From NCBI GenBank assembly GCA_900155415.1, contig LT700187.1, positions 496,001 through 560,000 of the forward strand: DNA of 64,000 bases. Reading direction: 5' to 3'. Made by a program: the position numbers and the translations under genes. Origin of the DNA: Christensenella massiliensis (GTDB lineage: Bacteria; Bacillota; Clostridia; Christensenellales; Christensenellaceae). The notes beneath the pieces are model-generated. The model did not search any database, was not told the origin of the DNA, and saw only the letters and a program-made list of their open reading frames with translations. Below, piece by piece: positions 9,110 to 17,929 of the stretch (position 1 is its first letter; the number at the start of each line of letters is the position of its first letter).

Positions 9110-10492
9110 TCAGTATCCCATATCGATGGCATGCTCTAAGATCTTCCCTGCAAGCGGCGCGGCATACGCGGAGCCAAAGCCCTCGCCCTCGCCGATGACT
9201 GCGATGGCAAGCGGATGCGCCGCGTCCTGTACATAACCGACAAACCAAGAATGGTTCTTCGTTTCGCCGTCCTCCACATATTCCGCCGTGCCCGTCTTGC
9301 CGCATACGGTCGCGTTGCCGATATTTGCGCTCGTTGCCGTTCCGCTTTCCACCGTATTGCGCATATATCCTGCAATCTGCGCCGCCACGTCCTGCGGCAT
9401 GATGCTCCGAAACGCCGTCGGCGTATAGGTATAGGAGCTTACTCCGCCGTACCGCACGTCCTTGAGGGTATTCGGCTGCATGACCGTTCCGCCGTTCGCA
9501 ACGCCTGCCGCGATCAGCATATTGTGCATAGGCGTTACGAGGTCATTATACTGGCCGATGCCCGCCCATGCGAGGTCCCCCATATTGCCCGATACCTCGA
9601 ACTGGCTGTTATACAGCGTGAGATTCGGAAATTGGAAATTATAATTATAGGCGAATTCATTCGCCGTTTCGAGCATGATATCATCTCCCAATTCCGCGGC
9701 CAGCCGTCCGAAATAGATATTACAGGATTTCTCAAACGCAGTTTCAAGGCCGACACGGCCGTGCACGGAGGTGCAGGTCACCCTTTGGCCCTCGATGATA
9801 TCCTCGCCCGTGCATTCGAACTCCATATCCGTCACTCCGTTTTCGATCGCCGCCGCCGTGGTGAGTATCTTCATGGTGGAGCCGGGCGGATAGAGTCCCT
9901 GTGTGACGCGGTTGACGAATTTTGCGCCCGATTCTTCCGTATCGTCCTTCGCCGTGTTCGGATCAAACGTCGGCTTGGATACGCTGGCGAGTATCTCGCC
10001 CGTTTCGTAATTCATCAGCACGACCGCACCCGGGCCCACGCTCATATTGTCGTAAATATATTCGGACAGGTCCGAGTCGATGGTGAGATATACGTCCCCG
10101 CCCTTCTGCCCGCTTTGCGCGCTGTTGAACTTATCCACAACGTTCTGGTCGTAGCCGTACAGGTATTTGGCATACAGCGTTTCCGCTCCCAGCGATTTCC
10201 CATAGATATCGCCTACGATATGGCTGACCGCGCGGCGGACGTCCTCGCTTTCTGCGTATTTGCGCTCTCCGTTTTCCGTATAGGCAAGCGCGACGCCGTT
10301 CCTGTCGTAGATCGTTCCCGCGTTCTCGATATTTTTCGAGGCCGAGATGCGGGGGTTATACGGCGTCGTGAACCACTGATCGCCATATACTACCGTCGAA
10401 TAGAGCAGATAGGTCCCGAGCAGGACGAACAGGCAGCAGAAAACGCCGAGCATCACGCGCATATTCTTTTTGAGGTTCGGTTTCTTCTTCAT
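9110..10492 (-). CDS. Class B penicillin-binding protein (PbpA-type transpeptidase)
   Basis: Membrane-anchored D,D-transpeptidase of 460 aa that crosslinks peptidoglycan. After a basic N-terminus, one membrane segment spans about residues 12-33. Catalytic motifs are STMK at 205-208, SCN at 256-258 and KTG at 399-401. Length and the short N-terminal module fit the PbpA-like group that pairs with a SEDS polymerase; no PASTA domain is present. It overlaps the FtsW/RodA gene upstream by 4 nt. Confidence 0.93.
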   Translation of the reverse strand: MKKKPNLKKNMRVMLGVFCCLFVLLGTYLLYSTVVYGDQWFTTPYNPRISASKNIENAGTIYDRNGVALAYTENGERKYAESEDVRRAVSHIVGDIYGKSLGAETLYAKYLYGYDQNVVDKFNSAQSGQKGGDVYLTIDSDLSEYIYDNMSVGPGAVVLMNYETGEILASVSKPTFDPNTAKDDTEESGAKFVNRVTQGLYPPGSTMKILTTAAAIENGVTDMEFECTGEDIIEGQRVTCTSVHGRVGLETAFEKSCNIYFGRLAAELGDDIMLETANEFAYNYNFQFPNLTLYNSQFEVSGNMGDLAWAGIGQYNDLVTPMHNMLIAAGVANGGTVMQPNTLKDVRYGGVSSYTYTPTAFRSIMPQDVAAQIAGYMRNTVESGTATSANIGNATVCGKTGTAEYVEDGETKNHSWFVGYVQDAAHPLAIAVIGEGEGFGSAYAAPLAGKILEHAIDMGY

Positions 10493-11739
10493 GCTACGCC
10501 GCCTCCCATCTCTTCCAGCTCCGCTTCTTCATATTCTCCGTTTTTAAGCGCCACACCCTCGATGATGCCAAGCTGCATCATCGCCGACAGCATCGAGCTC
10601 CCGCCCGAGCTGACAAAGGGCATCGTGATTCCCGTGAGCGGGATCAGCTTGATGACCCCGCCGATGATGATGAAGCTTTGCAGAGACAGCATTGCCGTTG
10701 CGCCGAACACGAGCAGCTTATCAAATTTTGTGCGGGCGTCCATTGCGATCAGGATACCCCGGATGATGAACACAAGATAAAGTGCGATAATGCCGATCGC
10801 CACGATGATACCGAATTCCTCGGCGATCGCCGCAAAGATATAATCGGATGTTCCTACCGGTATCACCTCCGGCATGCCGAGCCCGAGGCCCGTGCCAAGC
10901 AGCCCGCCGCTCGCGATCGCAAGGAGCCCCTGCACGATTTGATAGCCCTTGTCGTTATAAGTCGCCCAAGGGTCCTGCCACACCTCCACGCGCGTCCGCA
11001 CATGGTCGAACATCTTATAGGAAAGAAGCGCGCCGCCCGCGAAAGCCGCCGTCGCGCCGAGCGTGATGCCCACGCTGCCCGTGCCCACATAGAACACGAT
11101 AAGGAAGGTGCCCGCAAAAAGGAGCGCGGCGCCGAGGTCCCGCGAAAGCACAAGCAGGCCCACACATGCAATGGTAAACAAAAAATATGGCCACATATCC
11201 CGCTTTCTCTCCCGCGAGGACAGGAAATAGGCCGTTACGATCAGAAACAATATTTTAGCAAATTCGCTCGGCTGAAAAGAAAACGGGCCGATATTGATCC
11301 AGTTCTTCGCCCCGCCGATCCTGCTTGCAAAAAGCAGCGTCATACCGAGCATGCCGACCGCAAGGATCATAAAAAACCAGTTCGCTTTTCCGAAATCATG
11401 CGTCCTTTTGATCACCAGCATGGCGACGATCATGCATACGTTGCCGATCAGGATCCAAATCAGCTGTTTCTGCGCCGTTTCCGGATCGATCCGGTAGAGG
11501 ATCACGATACTGATGACGCACAAAAAATCGGCAATCAGAAGCGCGAACCGCTCGAGATGCTTAAAAATGCTTTTCAGCACATTATACTGCACGATGAGAA
11601 ACACAGCGAAAATAACGCCGAGCAATGCCGCTTCCATATTGAACGCCCCGCCCGCAAAGGAAAGCAGGAGCATTCCGGATAAAAGAAACAATATCATAAA
11701 CGCAAGGACTATGCCTGCGCCAAACCGTTTAATGATCAT
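10489..11739 (-). CDS. SEDS-family peptidoglycan glycosyltransferase (FtsW/RodA)
   Basis: Multi-pass membrane protein of 416 aa with about ten hydrophobic segments, the SEDS fold that polymerises lipid II. Conserved features are the GGAKNWINIGPFSFQPSEFAK segment (residues about 143-163), the large extracytoplasmic loop with WQDPW, and the C-terminal GITMPFVSSGGSS motif. FtsW and RodA cannot be separated by eye. It overlaps FHA upstream (11 nt) and its likely PBP partner downstream (4 nt). RBS GAGG is 7 nt before the ATG. Confidence 0.93.
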   Translation of the reverse strand: MIIKRFGAGIVLAFMILFLLSGMLLLSFAGGAFNMEAALLGVIFAVFLIVQYNVLKSIFKHLERFALLIADFLCVISIVILYRIDPETAQKQLIWILIGNVCMIVAMLVIKRTHDFGKANWFFMILAVGMLGMTLLFASRIGGAKNWINIGPFSFQPSEFAKILFLIVTAYFLSSRERKRDMWPYFLFTIACVGLLVLSRDLGAALLFAGTFLIVFYVGTGSVGITLGATAAFAGGALLSYKMFDHVRTRVEVWQDPWATYNDKGYQIVQGLLAIASGGLLGTGLGLGMPEVIPVGTSDYIFAAIAEEFGIIVAIGIIALYLVFIIRGILIAMDARTKFDKLLVFGATAMLSLQSFIIIGGVIKLIPLTGITMPFVSSGGSSMLSAMMQLGIIEGVALKNGEYEEAELEEMGGGVA

Positions 11740-12187
11740 TTTCTATCCTCGTCCTTTTAAAATACACGCGCATCTCTACGTCTCCGAAAGAAACGGCGTC
11801 TCCTGTTTTCAGCCTGTGGGCCGTCGTCGCGCGGCGGCCGTTGATCTTTGTAGGCGCTTTTTGCCCGGGCTGCAGATAGTAATCGTCTCCGTCTTGAAAA
11901 ATAACTGCATGGTTCCGTTTTACCGTCCTGTCCGGCAGGACGATATCGCAGTCCGGTGCGCTGCCGATCGTATTATTTTCGCGCAATCCAAAGCGGTCGC
12001 CGACAAATTCCCTCGGCCCGCCGATGATCTTCATATAGCCCCCGAATTGGCTGATCTCCGTCATGACAAACTTTTTCTGCTGATATTCCTTATAGGAGAT
12101 GTAAATCACCGCGATGAGCACAACGAGCACAGCCGCAATGAACCAGTAGCGCAGCGCATAGGCCGCGACTTCATAAGCCGATCCCAT
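11729..12187 (-). CDS. Membrane-anchored FHA-domain protein
   Basis: A 152 aa protein with one N-terminal membrane segment (about residues 14-33) and a C-terminal forkhead-associated domain that binds phosphothreonine. FHA motifs seen are TIGSAPDCDIVLPD near 83-96, the KRNHAVI strand near 100 and the KINGRRA turn near 122. It heads an operon with FtsW/RodA and a PBP, like the fhaB-rodA-pbpA order in Actinobacteria. Ser/Thr-kinase control of wall growth is inferred, as no kinase gene is in the window. RBS GGAGG lies 5 nt before ATG. Confidence 0.88.
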   Translation of the reverse strand: MGSAYEVAAYALRYWFIAAVLVVLIAVIYISYKEYQQKKFVMTEISQFGGYMKIIGGPREFVGDRFGLRENNTIGSAPDCDIVLPDRTVKRNHAVIFQDGDDYYLQPGQKAPTKINGRRATTAHRLKTGDAVSFGDVEMRVYFKRTRIENDH

Positions 12188-12297
12188 AAAAACCTCCTCT
12201 GTTTTTCGCCCGCAGCGAAAAGCAATGAAGCGCCGGGCGTAAATAAAGCCGCCTTACAGCGGTTTCCGCGAACGCATCTATGCCGCGTTCCTTTGTT

Positions 12298-12834
12298 TCA
12301 GAACTCGCCCGTATTCAGCAGCACATTACGCAGGCCGCCGTAATACCATTGGGTGATCTTCGTAAAGAGCCAATCATAGAATAGAAACACGAGCTCCCCT
12401 GCAATCACAAGGCCCCACCACGGAACCGCAAACGGGAGCTGCTCCGTCATGAAGCCGCCCGTCTGGAAATAAATCAATGCTGCGCCAATATTGAAATAGA
12501 CCAGCTTTTTTACCAGAGCGGAGCCGCTTCCCCGCTGTGCGTCTGTAAAATATTTGAATATCCCGTAATGCCCGAAGAAAAAAAGATAGAGCAGCATGCC
12601 TGTTTTGACCGGAACGATCAAAAATCCGAGAAACAGCACGCACACAAAAGAAATGACGGCCGCCGCTGTCATACGTTCCACCATAATGCCCATAATGAAC
12701 AGCGACGAAACGAAATACAGTGTGATGCGAAGTACGGGCAGTATGTTTGCAAGATAGAGCGTAAACAGCGTAAGCGCGGCAAACATGACGACCAAGCTTC
12801 CCCTGTTTGTTCTTTTCCCATAGTTTCTTACCAT
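12298..12834 (-). CDS. Uncharacterised multi-pass membrane protein
   Basis: A 178 aa protein that I do not recognise. Four to five hydrophobic stretches are visible (about residues 14-30, 35-50, 58-90 and 130-160), with a basic N-terminus. It begins 10 nt after the J-domain gene behind AAGGAG with 6-nt spacing, so the two are cotranscribed. A gap of about 110 nt separates it from the FHA gene downstream. It may form a functional unit with the J-domain and DUF5685-like genes. Confidence 0.7.
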   Translation of the reverse strand: MVRNYGKRTNRGSLVVMFAALTLFTLYLANILPVLRITLYFVSSLFIMGIMVERMTAAAVISFVCVLFLGFLIVPVKTGMLLYLFFFGHYGIFKYFTDAQRGSGSALVKKLVYFNIGAALIYFQTGGFMTEQLPFAVPWWGLVIAGELVFLFYDWLFTKITQWYYGGLRNVLLNTGEF

Positions 12835-12844
12835 TCCATGCTCC

Positions 12845-13429
12845 TTAAATGCAGCAGAAAACCGGCCAGCGGAAGCACATTCCGCCCGCTACGCAGCCAA
12901 GGCACAGGCAGGTCGAGCAGATACTCCACATTTTACGGGAGCCGCTGTTTTCACCGCCATCCCCAAAATCCATATACATACCGGTCGCCTGTGTCATCGT
13001 GCGCATCGCCTGTTCGTATTCCGCGTTCCCCGGCTCCATCTGATAGGCGATGTTAAAATGCTCTGCGGCGCCGTCATACCAGCCCCGCCGGAACAAAATA
13101 ACTCCCATCAGGTAGTGCCATTCCGCAGGGCGCTCGGACATACGGTTGAGCATCGCCTCCGCTCCGGCAAGATCGCCCCGCTGGATCGACATACGCACCG
13201 CAGCAAACTGCGGCGAGCCGCCTGCCTGCGTATAATTTCCCTGTTTCATTTTGGTGATCATATCGTAAGCCGCGTTGACCTGCTTCAGCTTTTCGCTGGC
13301 AGCCGCCTGCTTTTCCGGATCGTTTGCAAAACGGTCCGGGTGATATTTCTTGACCAGTCTACGGTAAGCCGCCTTGATCTCTTCATCTGTGGCGTTCTGC
13401 GAAACGCCGAGCACTTCGTATGGGTTCAT
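12845..13429 (-). CDS. J-domain protein with cysteine-rich tail
   Basis: A 194 aa protein with an N-terminal J domain (residues 1 to about 68, HPD loop in KKYHPDRF near 28-35) that would stimulate an Hsp70. The middle has a TPR-like helical stretch (AEWHYLMGVILFRRGWYDGAAEHF). The last 25 residues carry seven cysteines in a hydrophobic context, perhaps a metal site or a membrane tail. It is not DnaJ, lacking the zinc-finger and C-terminal domains. It sits between a DUF5685-like gene and a membrane-protein gene. Confidence 0.82.
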   Translation of the reverse strand: MNPYEVLGVSQNATDEEIKAAYRRLVKKYHPDRFANDPEKQAAASEKLKQVNAAYDMITKMKQGNYTQAGGSPQFAAVRMSIQRGDLAGAEAMLNRMSERPAEWHYLMGVILFRRGWYDGAAEHFNIAYQMEPGNAEYEQAMRTMTQATGMYMDFGDGGENSGSRKMWSICSTCLCLGCVAGGMCFRWPVFCCI

Positions 13430-13512
13430 TCCGCTCCTGTTACTATCCCTTACGGAATTTCAGATTGAAAGCATGCCCCGCGTGCAGGCATCTTTCATTC
13501 CGTATTCTTTCT

Positions 13513-14361
13513 TCAAATTCTTTTTTCCACGGGCACTGTGATCCGTTTACCCGTCTCTAAAACCGTCCTTGTCTGCTCCCTGCAGCCCAGATAGACGATA
13601 TTTTCCAATAAATCCCTGTTTTGCTTCAGCTCCAGGCGTGAAAGCGCCTGTCCGGCCTGAGACAGCGTATAGTAGAGGCTCCGCCCGATTTTCTCGCGCG
13701 TGTTTACATCCGGCTGCCCATATTTGCAGGCGTAAACATTATAATCGCCCCGCTTCAGGTCTTCTTCCCAATCCTCCGCCGCATCAATGAGGTAGATCCA
13801 CCGTCCGAGGCTATAGCCGATATCATACAGGATATGCGACTGCAATATATCCGCATCCATCATGACCGTTCCAAGCAGACGCGCGTAGGAATCCGCCGCG
13901 GCATCTGTATTCGGCGATTTTTCGCGTTCCAGCCGAATCAGCTCGGCGATCGTTTCGTCCGCCACCCGCACAACACTTTCGTGCCGTGCTTTTGCTTTGG
14001 AAAACGCCTTTTTCAGAAACGTCCGCGCAAGGCGCATGCCCGGCTTCCCATCGCGCACATGGTCTTCCGCGCTGTAGTAGGCCATCAGAATATTGATATC
14101 CGCCGCGAAACGCGCAGCCGGCGTTACCACTGCCGGACGCTTTTTCATTGGATTCACTGCGCACCGCACCGGCTCCGCCTCTCCGGCCTCTCCGCGCAGG
14201 CCGTCCGCAAGCAGGTATAAAAAAACGCTGTCGAAATTGAGCACCGCCGTTTTCCTGTACTCGCTCTTCAGCGCACGGCACAGTCCGCAGTAATACGCAC
14301 GGTACACATTCAGCTCACGCACTTTCATCTCTCCGGTGAGAGGAACGACATATCCAAACAT
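13513..14361 (-). CDS. DUF5685-like protein
   Basis: A 282 aa protein of unknown function. The N-terminus shows YRAYYCGLCRALK (near residue 20), and the rest is largely helical with conserved acidic positions such as LIDAAEDWEEDLKRGDYN near 203-220. The pattern resembles the DUF5685 family often found next to J-domain genes in Clostridia; this is from memory. There is no usable RBS: TATAAT ends 6 nt before the ATG, so a leaderless mRNA is possible. Confidence 0.65.
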   Translation of the reverse strand: MFGYVVPLTGEMKVRELNVYRAYYCGLCRALKSEYRKTAVLNFDSVFLYLLADGLRGEAGEAEPVRCAVNPMKKRPAVVTPAARFAADINILMAYYSAEDHVRDGKPGMRLARTFLKKAFSKAKARHESVVRVADETIAELIRLEREKSPNTDAAADSYARLLGTVMMDADILQSHILYDIGYSLGRWIYLIDAAEDWEEDLKRGDYNVYACKYGQPDVNTREKIGRSLYYTLSQAGQALSRLELKQNRDLLENIVYLGCREQTRTVLETGKRITVPVEKRI

Positions 14362-14367
14362 AGAGTT

Positions 14368-14373
14368 ATTATA
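14368..14373 (-). promoter_or_regulatory. -10 box directly before the DUF5685-like gene
   Basis: TATAAT, then AACTCT, then ATG. The spacing equals that before uvrC. A TGGAAA -35-like hexamer lies 17 nt upstream. No Shine-Dalgarno sequence is seen. Confidence 0.45.
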
Positions 14374-14531
14374 TCATCAAAAAAATCTTGTTTCCATGAT
14401 TCCGCGAAAAAATGCGCCTGAAATCCCCTTTTTTTTAGAATTTGTTCACAAATTTGCTTATGCCGCCTAATCACAGATTATTCCGCGTCTCTATACATTA
14501 ACGATACATAGCATCCGGTATTTTTCTGTGT

Positions 14532-14537
14532 TATAAT
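14532..14537 (+). promoter_or_regulatory. -10 box of the CAT-like gene
   Basis: TATAAT about 26 nt before the chosen ATG; the -35 region is poor. The rest of the 200-nt gap (14362-14562) between divergent genes shows nothing else clear. Confidence 0.4.
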
Positions 14538-14562
14538 GATAAAAAGCGGAAAGGAACAGCGC

Positions 14563-15228
14563 ATGGCACAAAATATTTTGGGTTCTTTTCACCCCATCGA
14601 TAAAAGCACATGGAGCCGCGCGGCTTATTTTGATCACTACCAGAACGATACGGTGTGCACCTACAGCATTACAGCAAACCTCCAAATCACTCGTCTGCTT
14701 GATTTGCTGAAGCAAAGGGGCAAAAAGCTGTTTCCGGCGCTCATCTATATGACAGCAAAAGTATTTAATGCGCACCGCGAATTCAAAATGCACATGCTTT
14801 CGGACGGCACGGTCGGATATTTTGATGCGATCCACCCCTATTTTACGTATTTCCATAAGGACGACGAAACATTTTCCGATATTTGGCTTGCGTACTGCGA
14901 GGATTTTTCCGCCTTTCACGACGCTTATCTGCATGCTGTCTGCGAATACGGAAACAAAAAAGGCTTGTATTCCAAAGAAAACAAGCCTGTCAATTCTTTT
15001 CTGGTCTCCTGCCTGCCGTGGCTTTCCTTTACCAGCGTTGACCTCCAGATGACTTATCCGAAAAAAATCAATTTACTTCCACTCACTGTGTTTGGCAAAT
15101 ATTTTGCACAAGCCGGGGAAATCCTGATCCCGCTCTCCGTCCATGTGCACCACAGCGTATGCGACGGCTTCCATACAAGCCGTTTCTTCTGTGAAATGCA
15201 GCGGCTTGCGGATGAGCTTTCCTTTTAG
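14563..15228 (+). CDS. Chloramphenicol acetyltransferase (CatA) family protein
   Basis: A 221 aa protein with the length and motifs of trimeric CAT enzymes: the catalytic loop HVHHSVCDGFH near residues 185-195 (second His is the general base), LPWLSFTSVD near 156, and the substrate-side WSRAAYFDHY near 17-26. I start at 14563 because AAAGGA sits 7 nt upstream; an ATG 27 nt earlier lies inside the -10 box. Clostridial chromosomes often carry such genes, and true chloramphenicol resistance cannot be assumed. Confidence 0.85.
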   Translation: MAQNILGSFHPIDKSTWSRAAYFDHYQNDTVCTYSITANLQITRLLDLLKQRGKKLFPALIYMTAKVFNAHREFKMHMLSDGTVGYFDAIHPYFTYFHKDDETFSDIWLAYCEDFSAFHDAYLHAVCEYGNKKGLYSKENKPVNSFLVSCLPWLSFTSVDLQMTYPKKINLLPLTVFGKYFAQAGEILIPLSVHVHHSVCDGFHTSRFFCEMQRLADELSF

Positions 15229-15234
15229 TCCGGC

Positions 15235-16242
15235 TCACAGCCTCCGAGGCGCAAGGCCGATCTTGCGCTGCACCTTGGAAAGCGTTTTACGCGCAGCATA
15301 GGCCGCCTTTTCCGCATTTTCCGTCATGATCTTTTCCAAAAACGCCTTATCGCCGCGCACCTCATGGTAACGCTTTTGGAGCGGCTCAAGCTCTGCGATC
15401 ACAGCGTCCGTCACGCCCTGCTTCAGCACGCCGTAGCCCTGCCCTGCAAATTCCTTTTCGCATTCGGGCATTGCTTTGCCCGTAATGGCCGAATAGATGG
15501 TGAGAAGATTGGAGACGCCCGGCTTTTCCTCCGCAAAGCGGATCTCGCCATCCGAATCCGTCACCGCCCGTTTCAGCTTCCGCGCGATCACATCCGGCGG
15601 GTCAAGAAGCGCAATAAACGCGTTTGTATTCTCGTCCGACTTCGACATCTTTTTTTCCGGCTCCTGCAGGCTCATGATTTTCGCACCTGCCCTCGGAATA
15701 TACGGCTCCGGCACAGTAAACACGTCTCCATAGATATTATTAAAACGGATCGCGATATCCCGTGTGAGCTCAAGATGCTGCTTCTGGTCTACGCCCACAG
15801 GAACGAGATCCGCCTGATAAAGCAGGATATCCGCCGCCATCAGCACGGGGTAGGTGAACAGGCCCGCATTGATGTTGTCTCCCGCTTTCGCGCTCTTTTC
15901 CTTGAACTGCGTCATGCGGGAAAGCTCGCCCATATAGGTAAAGCAATTGAGGAGCCATGCCAACTCCGCGTGCGCGCTCACATGCGACTGCATATAGAGT
16001 ACGTTCGCTTCCGGGTCGATACCGGAGGCAATGAGAATAGACATAACGTCCAGCGTGCGTTTCCGAAGCGCTGCCGGGTCCTGCCGCACTGTGATCGCGT
16101 GCAGGTCGACCACGCAGTAATAGCACTGATATTCATCTTGGAGCGCCGCCCAGTTTTTGACTGCGCCGAGATAGTTTCCGAGCGTCAGGTCTCCCGACGG
16201 CTGTATCCCGCTGAATATCGTCTTTTTCTGTTCTGTTTCCAT
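15235..16242 (-). CDS. trpS: Tryptophanyl-tRNA synthetase
   Basis: Class I aminoacyl-tRNA synthetase of 335 aa that charges tRNA-Trp. The HIGH-like motif is [13 protein letters not shown] near residues 15-27 and the KMSKS motif KKMSKSDEN is near 196. The length matches the bacterial short form. It starts 5 nt after thrC and is likely cotranscribed. It converges on the CAT-like gene with only 6 nt between, and no terminator is visible. Confidence 0.96.
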   Translation of the reverse strand: METEQKKTIFSGIQPSGDLTLGNYLGAVKNWAALQDEYQCYYCVVDLHAITVRQDPAALRKRTLDVMSILIASGIDPEANVLYMQSHVSAHAELAWLLNCFTYMGELSRMTQFKEKSAKAGDNINAGLFTYPVLMAADILLYQADLVPVGVDQKQHLELTRDIAIRFNNIYGDVFTVPEPYIPRAGAKIMSLQEPEKKMSKSDENTNAFIALLDPPDVIARKLKRAVTDSDGEIRFAEEKPGVSNLLTIYSAITGKAMPECEKEFAGQGYGVLKQGVTDAVIAELEPLQKRYHEVRGDKAFLEKIMTENAEKAAYAARKTLSKVQRKIGLAPRRL

Positions 16243-16247
16243 CTGTC

Positions 16248-17738
16248 TTATTCTCCCATTCGTTCGATAAATACTTCTACCGCGCTCTTGAGCTCCGTGC
16301 GCCCTACGACGTCGGGGTGGAGCACCGGTTTTTCCTGAAGGTCCGCGATCTGCGGCGGGATCTCCGTTCCCGTCGCCTGCGCAAGCAGCTGCGCAGCGCG
16401 GAATGCATCGTCTTCATCCTGCCCGGATATGCAGCGCAGCACATCCTGCGTAAATTTATAGGGGTTCGCCGTAGACACGACGACGCATACCGCATCGTCT
16501 CCCGTTTCCCGCCTGTATTTTTCTTCTACGCACTTGGCGACAGCCGTGTGCGGATCGATCAGATAGCCGTGCGTTCCGAACGTTTCACGGATCGTCTGCG
16601 CGGTTTCCTCCTCGCTCGCAAAATCCGCCCAGAACGTTCCCTTAAGCTGCGCCTGCGTTTCCTGCGGTATCTCATATTTCCCGCTCGTCTTCAGCGCCTC
16701 CATCCACGCGCGTACCTGCGCGTCGTCTCGGCCTGTGACCTCAAACAGCAGCCGCTCAAGGTTGCTGGAGATGAGAATATCCATGGACGGCGACATCGTT
16801 TTGTGGAACGGACGGTTCGCGTCGTAAACGCTCTTGTTGAAAAAGTCCGTCAGCACGTTGTTTCCGTTCGAGGCGCATATCAGCTTTTTCACCGGGAGCC
16901 CCATGCGCTTTGCATAATAGCCGGCGAGAATGTTTCCGAAGTTCCCCGTCGGCACGACAAAATTGATCTCTTCCCCGTCCGCTATCTTTCCGTCCGCCGC
17001 AAGCTTGGCGTACGCATAGATATAATATGCCACCTGCGGAATGAGCCGCCCGAAGTTGATCGAATTCGCGGATGAGAACGTATAGCCCGCTTTTTTCAGG
17101 AATGCCTTCAACGTTTCATCTGCAAACAGCGCCTTTACGCCCGTCTGCGCATCGTCAAAATTCCCCTGTACGCCGCACACCGCGACATTGCCTCCCTCCT
17201 GCGTGACCATTTGCAGCTTTTGCATCGTTGCCACGCCGTCCGCCGGATAGAAAACCTCGATCGCCGTCCGCGGCACGTCCCGGAAGCCTTCGAGGGCCGC
17301 TTTTCCCGTATCTCCGGAGGTCGCAGTCAAAATCAGCACATTCTCCTCTTGTTTATGGATATCGAGCGCCCTGCGGATAAGCCGCGGCAGCACCTGAAGC
17401 GCCATATCTTTAAACGCAAGCGTAGGCCCGTGCGTCAGTTCCATCACGTATTCCGCCGGGGAAAGCTCCTTTATGGGAACGACCCGGGAATCGTCGAACG
17501 TTCCGTAAGCCTGCTGGGTGATTTCCGCAAGCGCGGCCTCATCCATATCAAAAAAATATTGAAGCACCCGTGCCGCAAGGATATCATACTCATGCGCCGC
17601 GTATGCCTTCATCTCCTCGAGGTCGATCTCGGGAAACGTTTCGGGAACGAAAAGCCCTCCATCTGCGGCGATGCCCTGAAGCACCGCCTGTGTGGCGGGA
17701 ATGGCGTTCATTTTTCCGCGTGTGCTCAAAACCTGCAT
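16248..17738 (-). CDS. thrC: Threonine synthase
   Basis: PLP enzyme of 496 aa that converts O-phosphohomoserine to threonine, of the long fungal/proteobacterial-like class. The N-terminus MQVLSTRGK and the [10 protein letters not shown] segment are diagnostic; the PLP lysine is in LAFKDMALQ near residue 111. I start at 17738, not at an upstream in-frame codon, because the family begins MQxxSTRG and GGAGGAG lies upstream. The structured leader ahead suggests attenuation. Confidence 0.94.
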   Translation of the reverse strand: MQVLSTRGKMNAIPATQAVLQGIAADGGLFVPETFPEIDLEEMKAYAAHEYDILAARVLQYFFDMDEAALAEITQQAYGTFDDSRVVPIKELSPAEYVMELTHGPTLAFKDMALQVLPRLIRRALDIHKQEENVLILTATSGDTGKAALEGFRDVPRTAIEVFYPADGVATMQKLQMVTQEGGNVAVCGVQGNFDDAQTGVKALFADETLKAFLKKAGYTFSSANSINFGRLIPQVAYYIYAYAKLAADGKIADGEEINFVVPTGNFGNILAGYYAKRMGLPVKKLICASNGNNVLTDFFNKSVYDANRPFHKTMSPSMDILISSNLERLLFEVTGRDDAQVRAWMEALKTSGKYEIPQETQAQLKGTFWADFASEEETAQTIRETFGTHGYLIDPHTAVAKCVEEKYRRETGDDAVCVVVSTANPYKFTQDVLRCISGQDEDDAFRAAQLLAQATGTEIPPQIADLQEKPVLHPDVVGRTELKSAVEVFIERMGE

Positions 17739-17773
17739 TTTTTCTTGTTCTCCTCCATAATAAAACGTGAAAA

Positions 17774-17869
17774 GCGGACAGCCGCAAGTCCATACGAAGC
17801 CTGTTTGCAGGCGGTGTGCCTGCAAGCCGCATTTACTCGGTACTGTCCGCCTTAAGCCTTGCGGCTTAA
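17774..17869 (-). promoter_or_regulatory. Structured, attenuator-like leader upstream of thrC
   Basis: In the RNA sense, TTAAGCC-GCAA-GGCTTAA (17852-17869) forms a hairpin. Then GCGGACAG (17843-17850) can pair with CTGTCCGC (17774-17781), enclosing TTGCAGGC/GCCTGCAA (17805-17825). AGCCGCAAG (17858-17866) is also fully complementary to CTTGCGGCT (17780-17788), so the folds exclude each other. The distal fold is followed by TTTTCACGTTTT. No T-box consensus was found. Confidence 0.4.
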
Positions 17870-17929
17870 CGCAATTCTCTCCTGTCAGCGCCGGGCGCGG
17901 CAAGCGCCCGCATCAAAAAACGCGTTTCC

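Noticed and set aside
9215-10780. 521-codon plus-strand open frame opposite the PBP and FtsW/RodA genes
   Set aside because: An antisense shadow rich in Arg and His; the minus-strand genes show full catalytic motifs.
14563-15228. Acquired antibiotic-resistance gene on a mobile element
   Set aside because: The CAT-like gene has no transposase, repeats or composition shift around it, so it looks chromosomal and resistance is unproven.
17774-17850. A tRNA-like element (77 nt with pairing ends)
   Set aside because: No TTCGA loop, no D-arm consensus and no anticodon arm; the pairing ends fit the leader model better.
17739-17929. T-box riboswitch before thrC-trpS
   Set aside because: The T-box core (TGGnACCGCG type) and AGTA-like elements could not be found, so only a general structured leader is reported.
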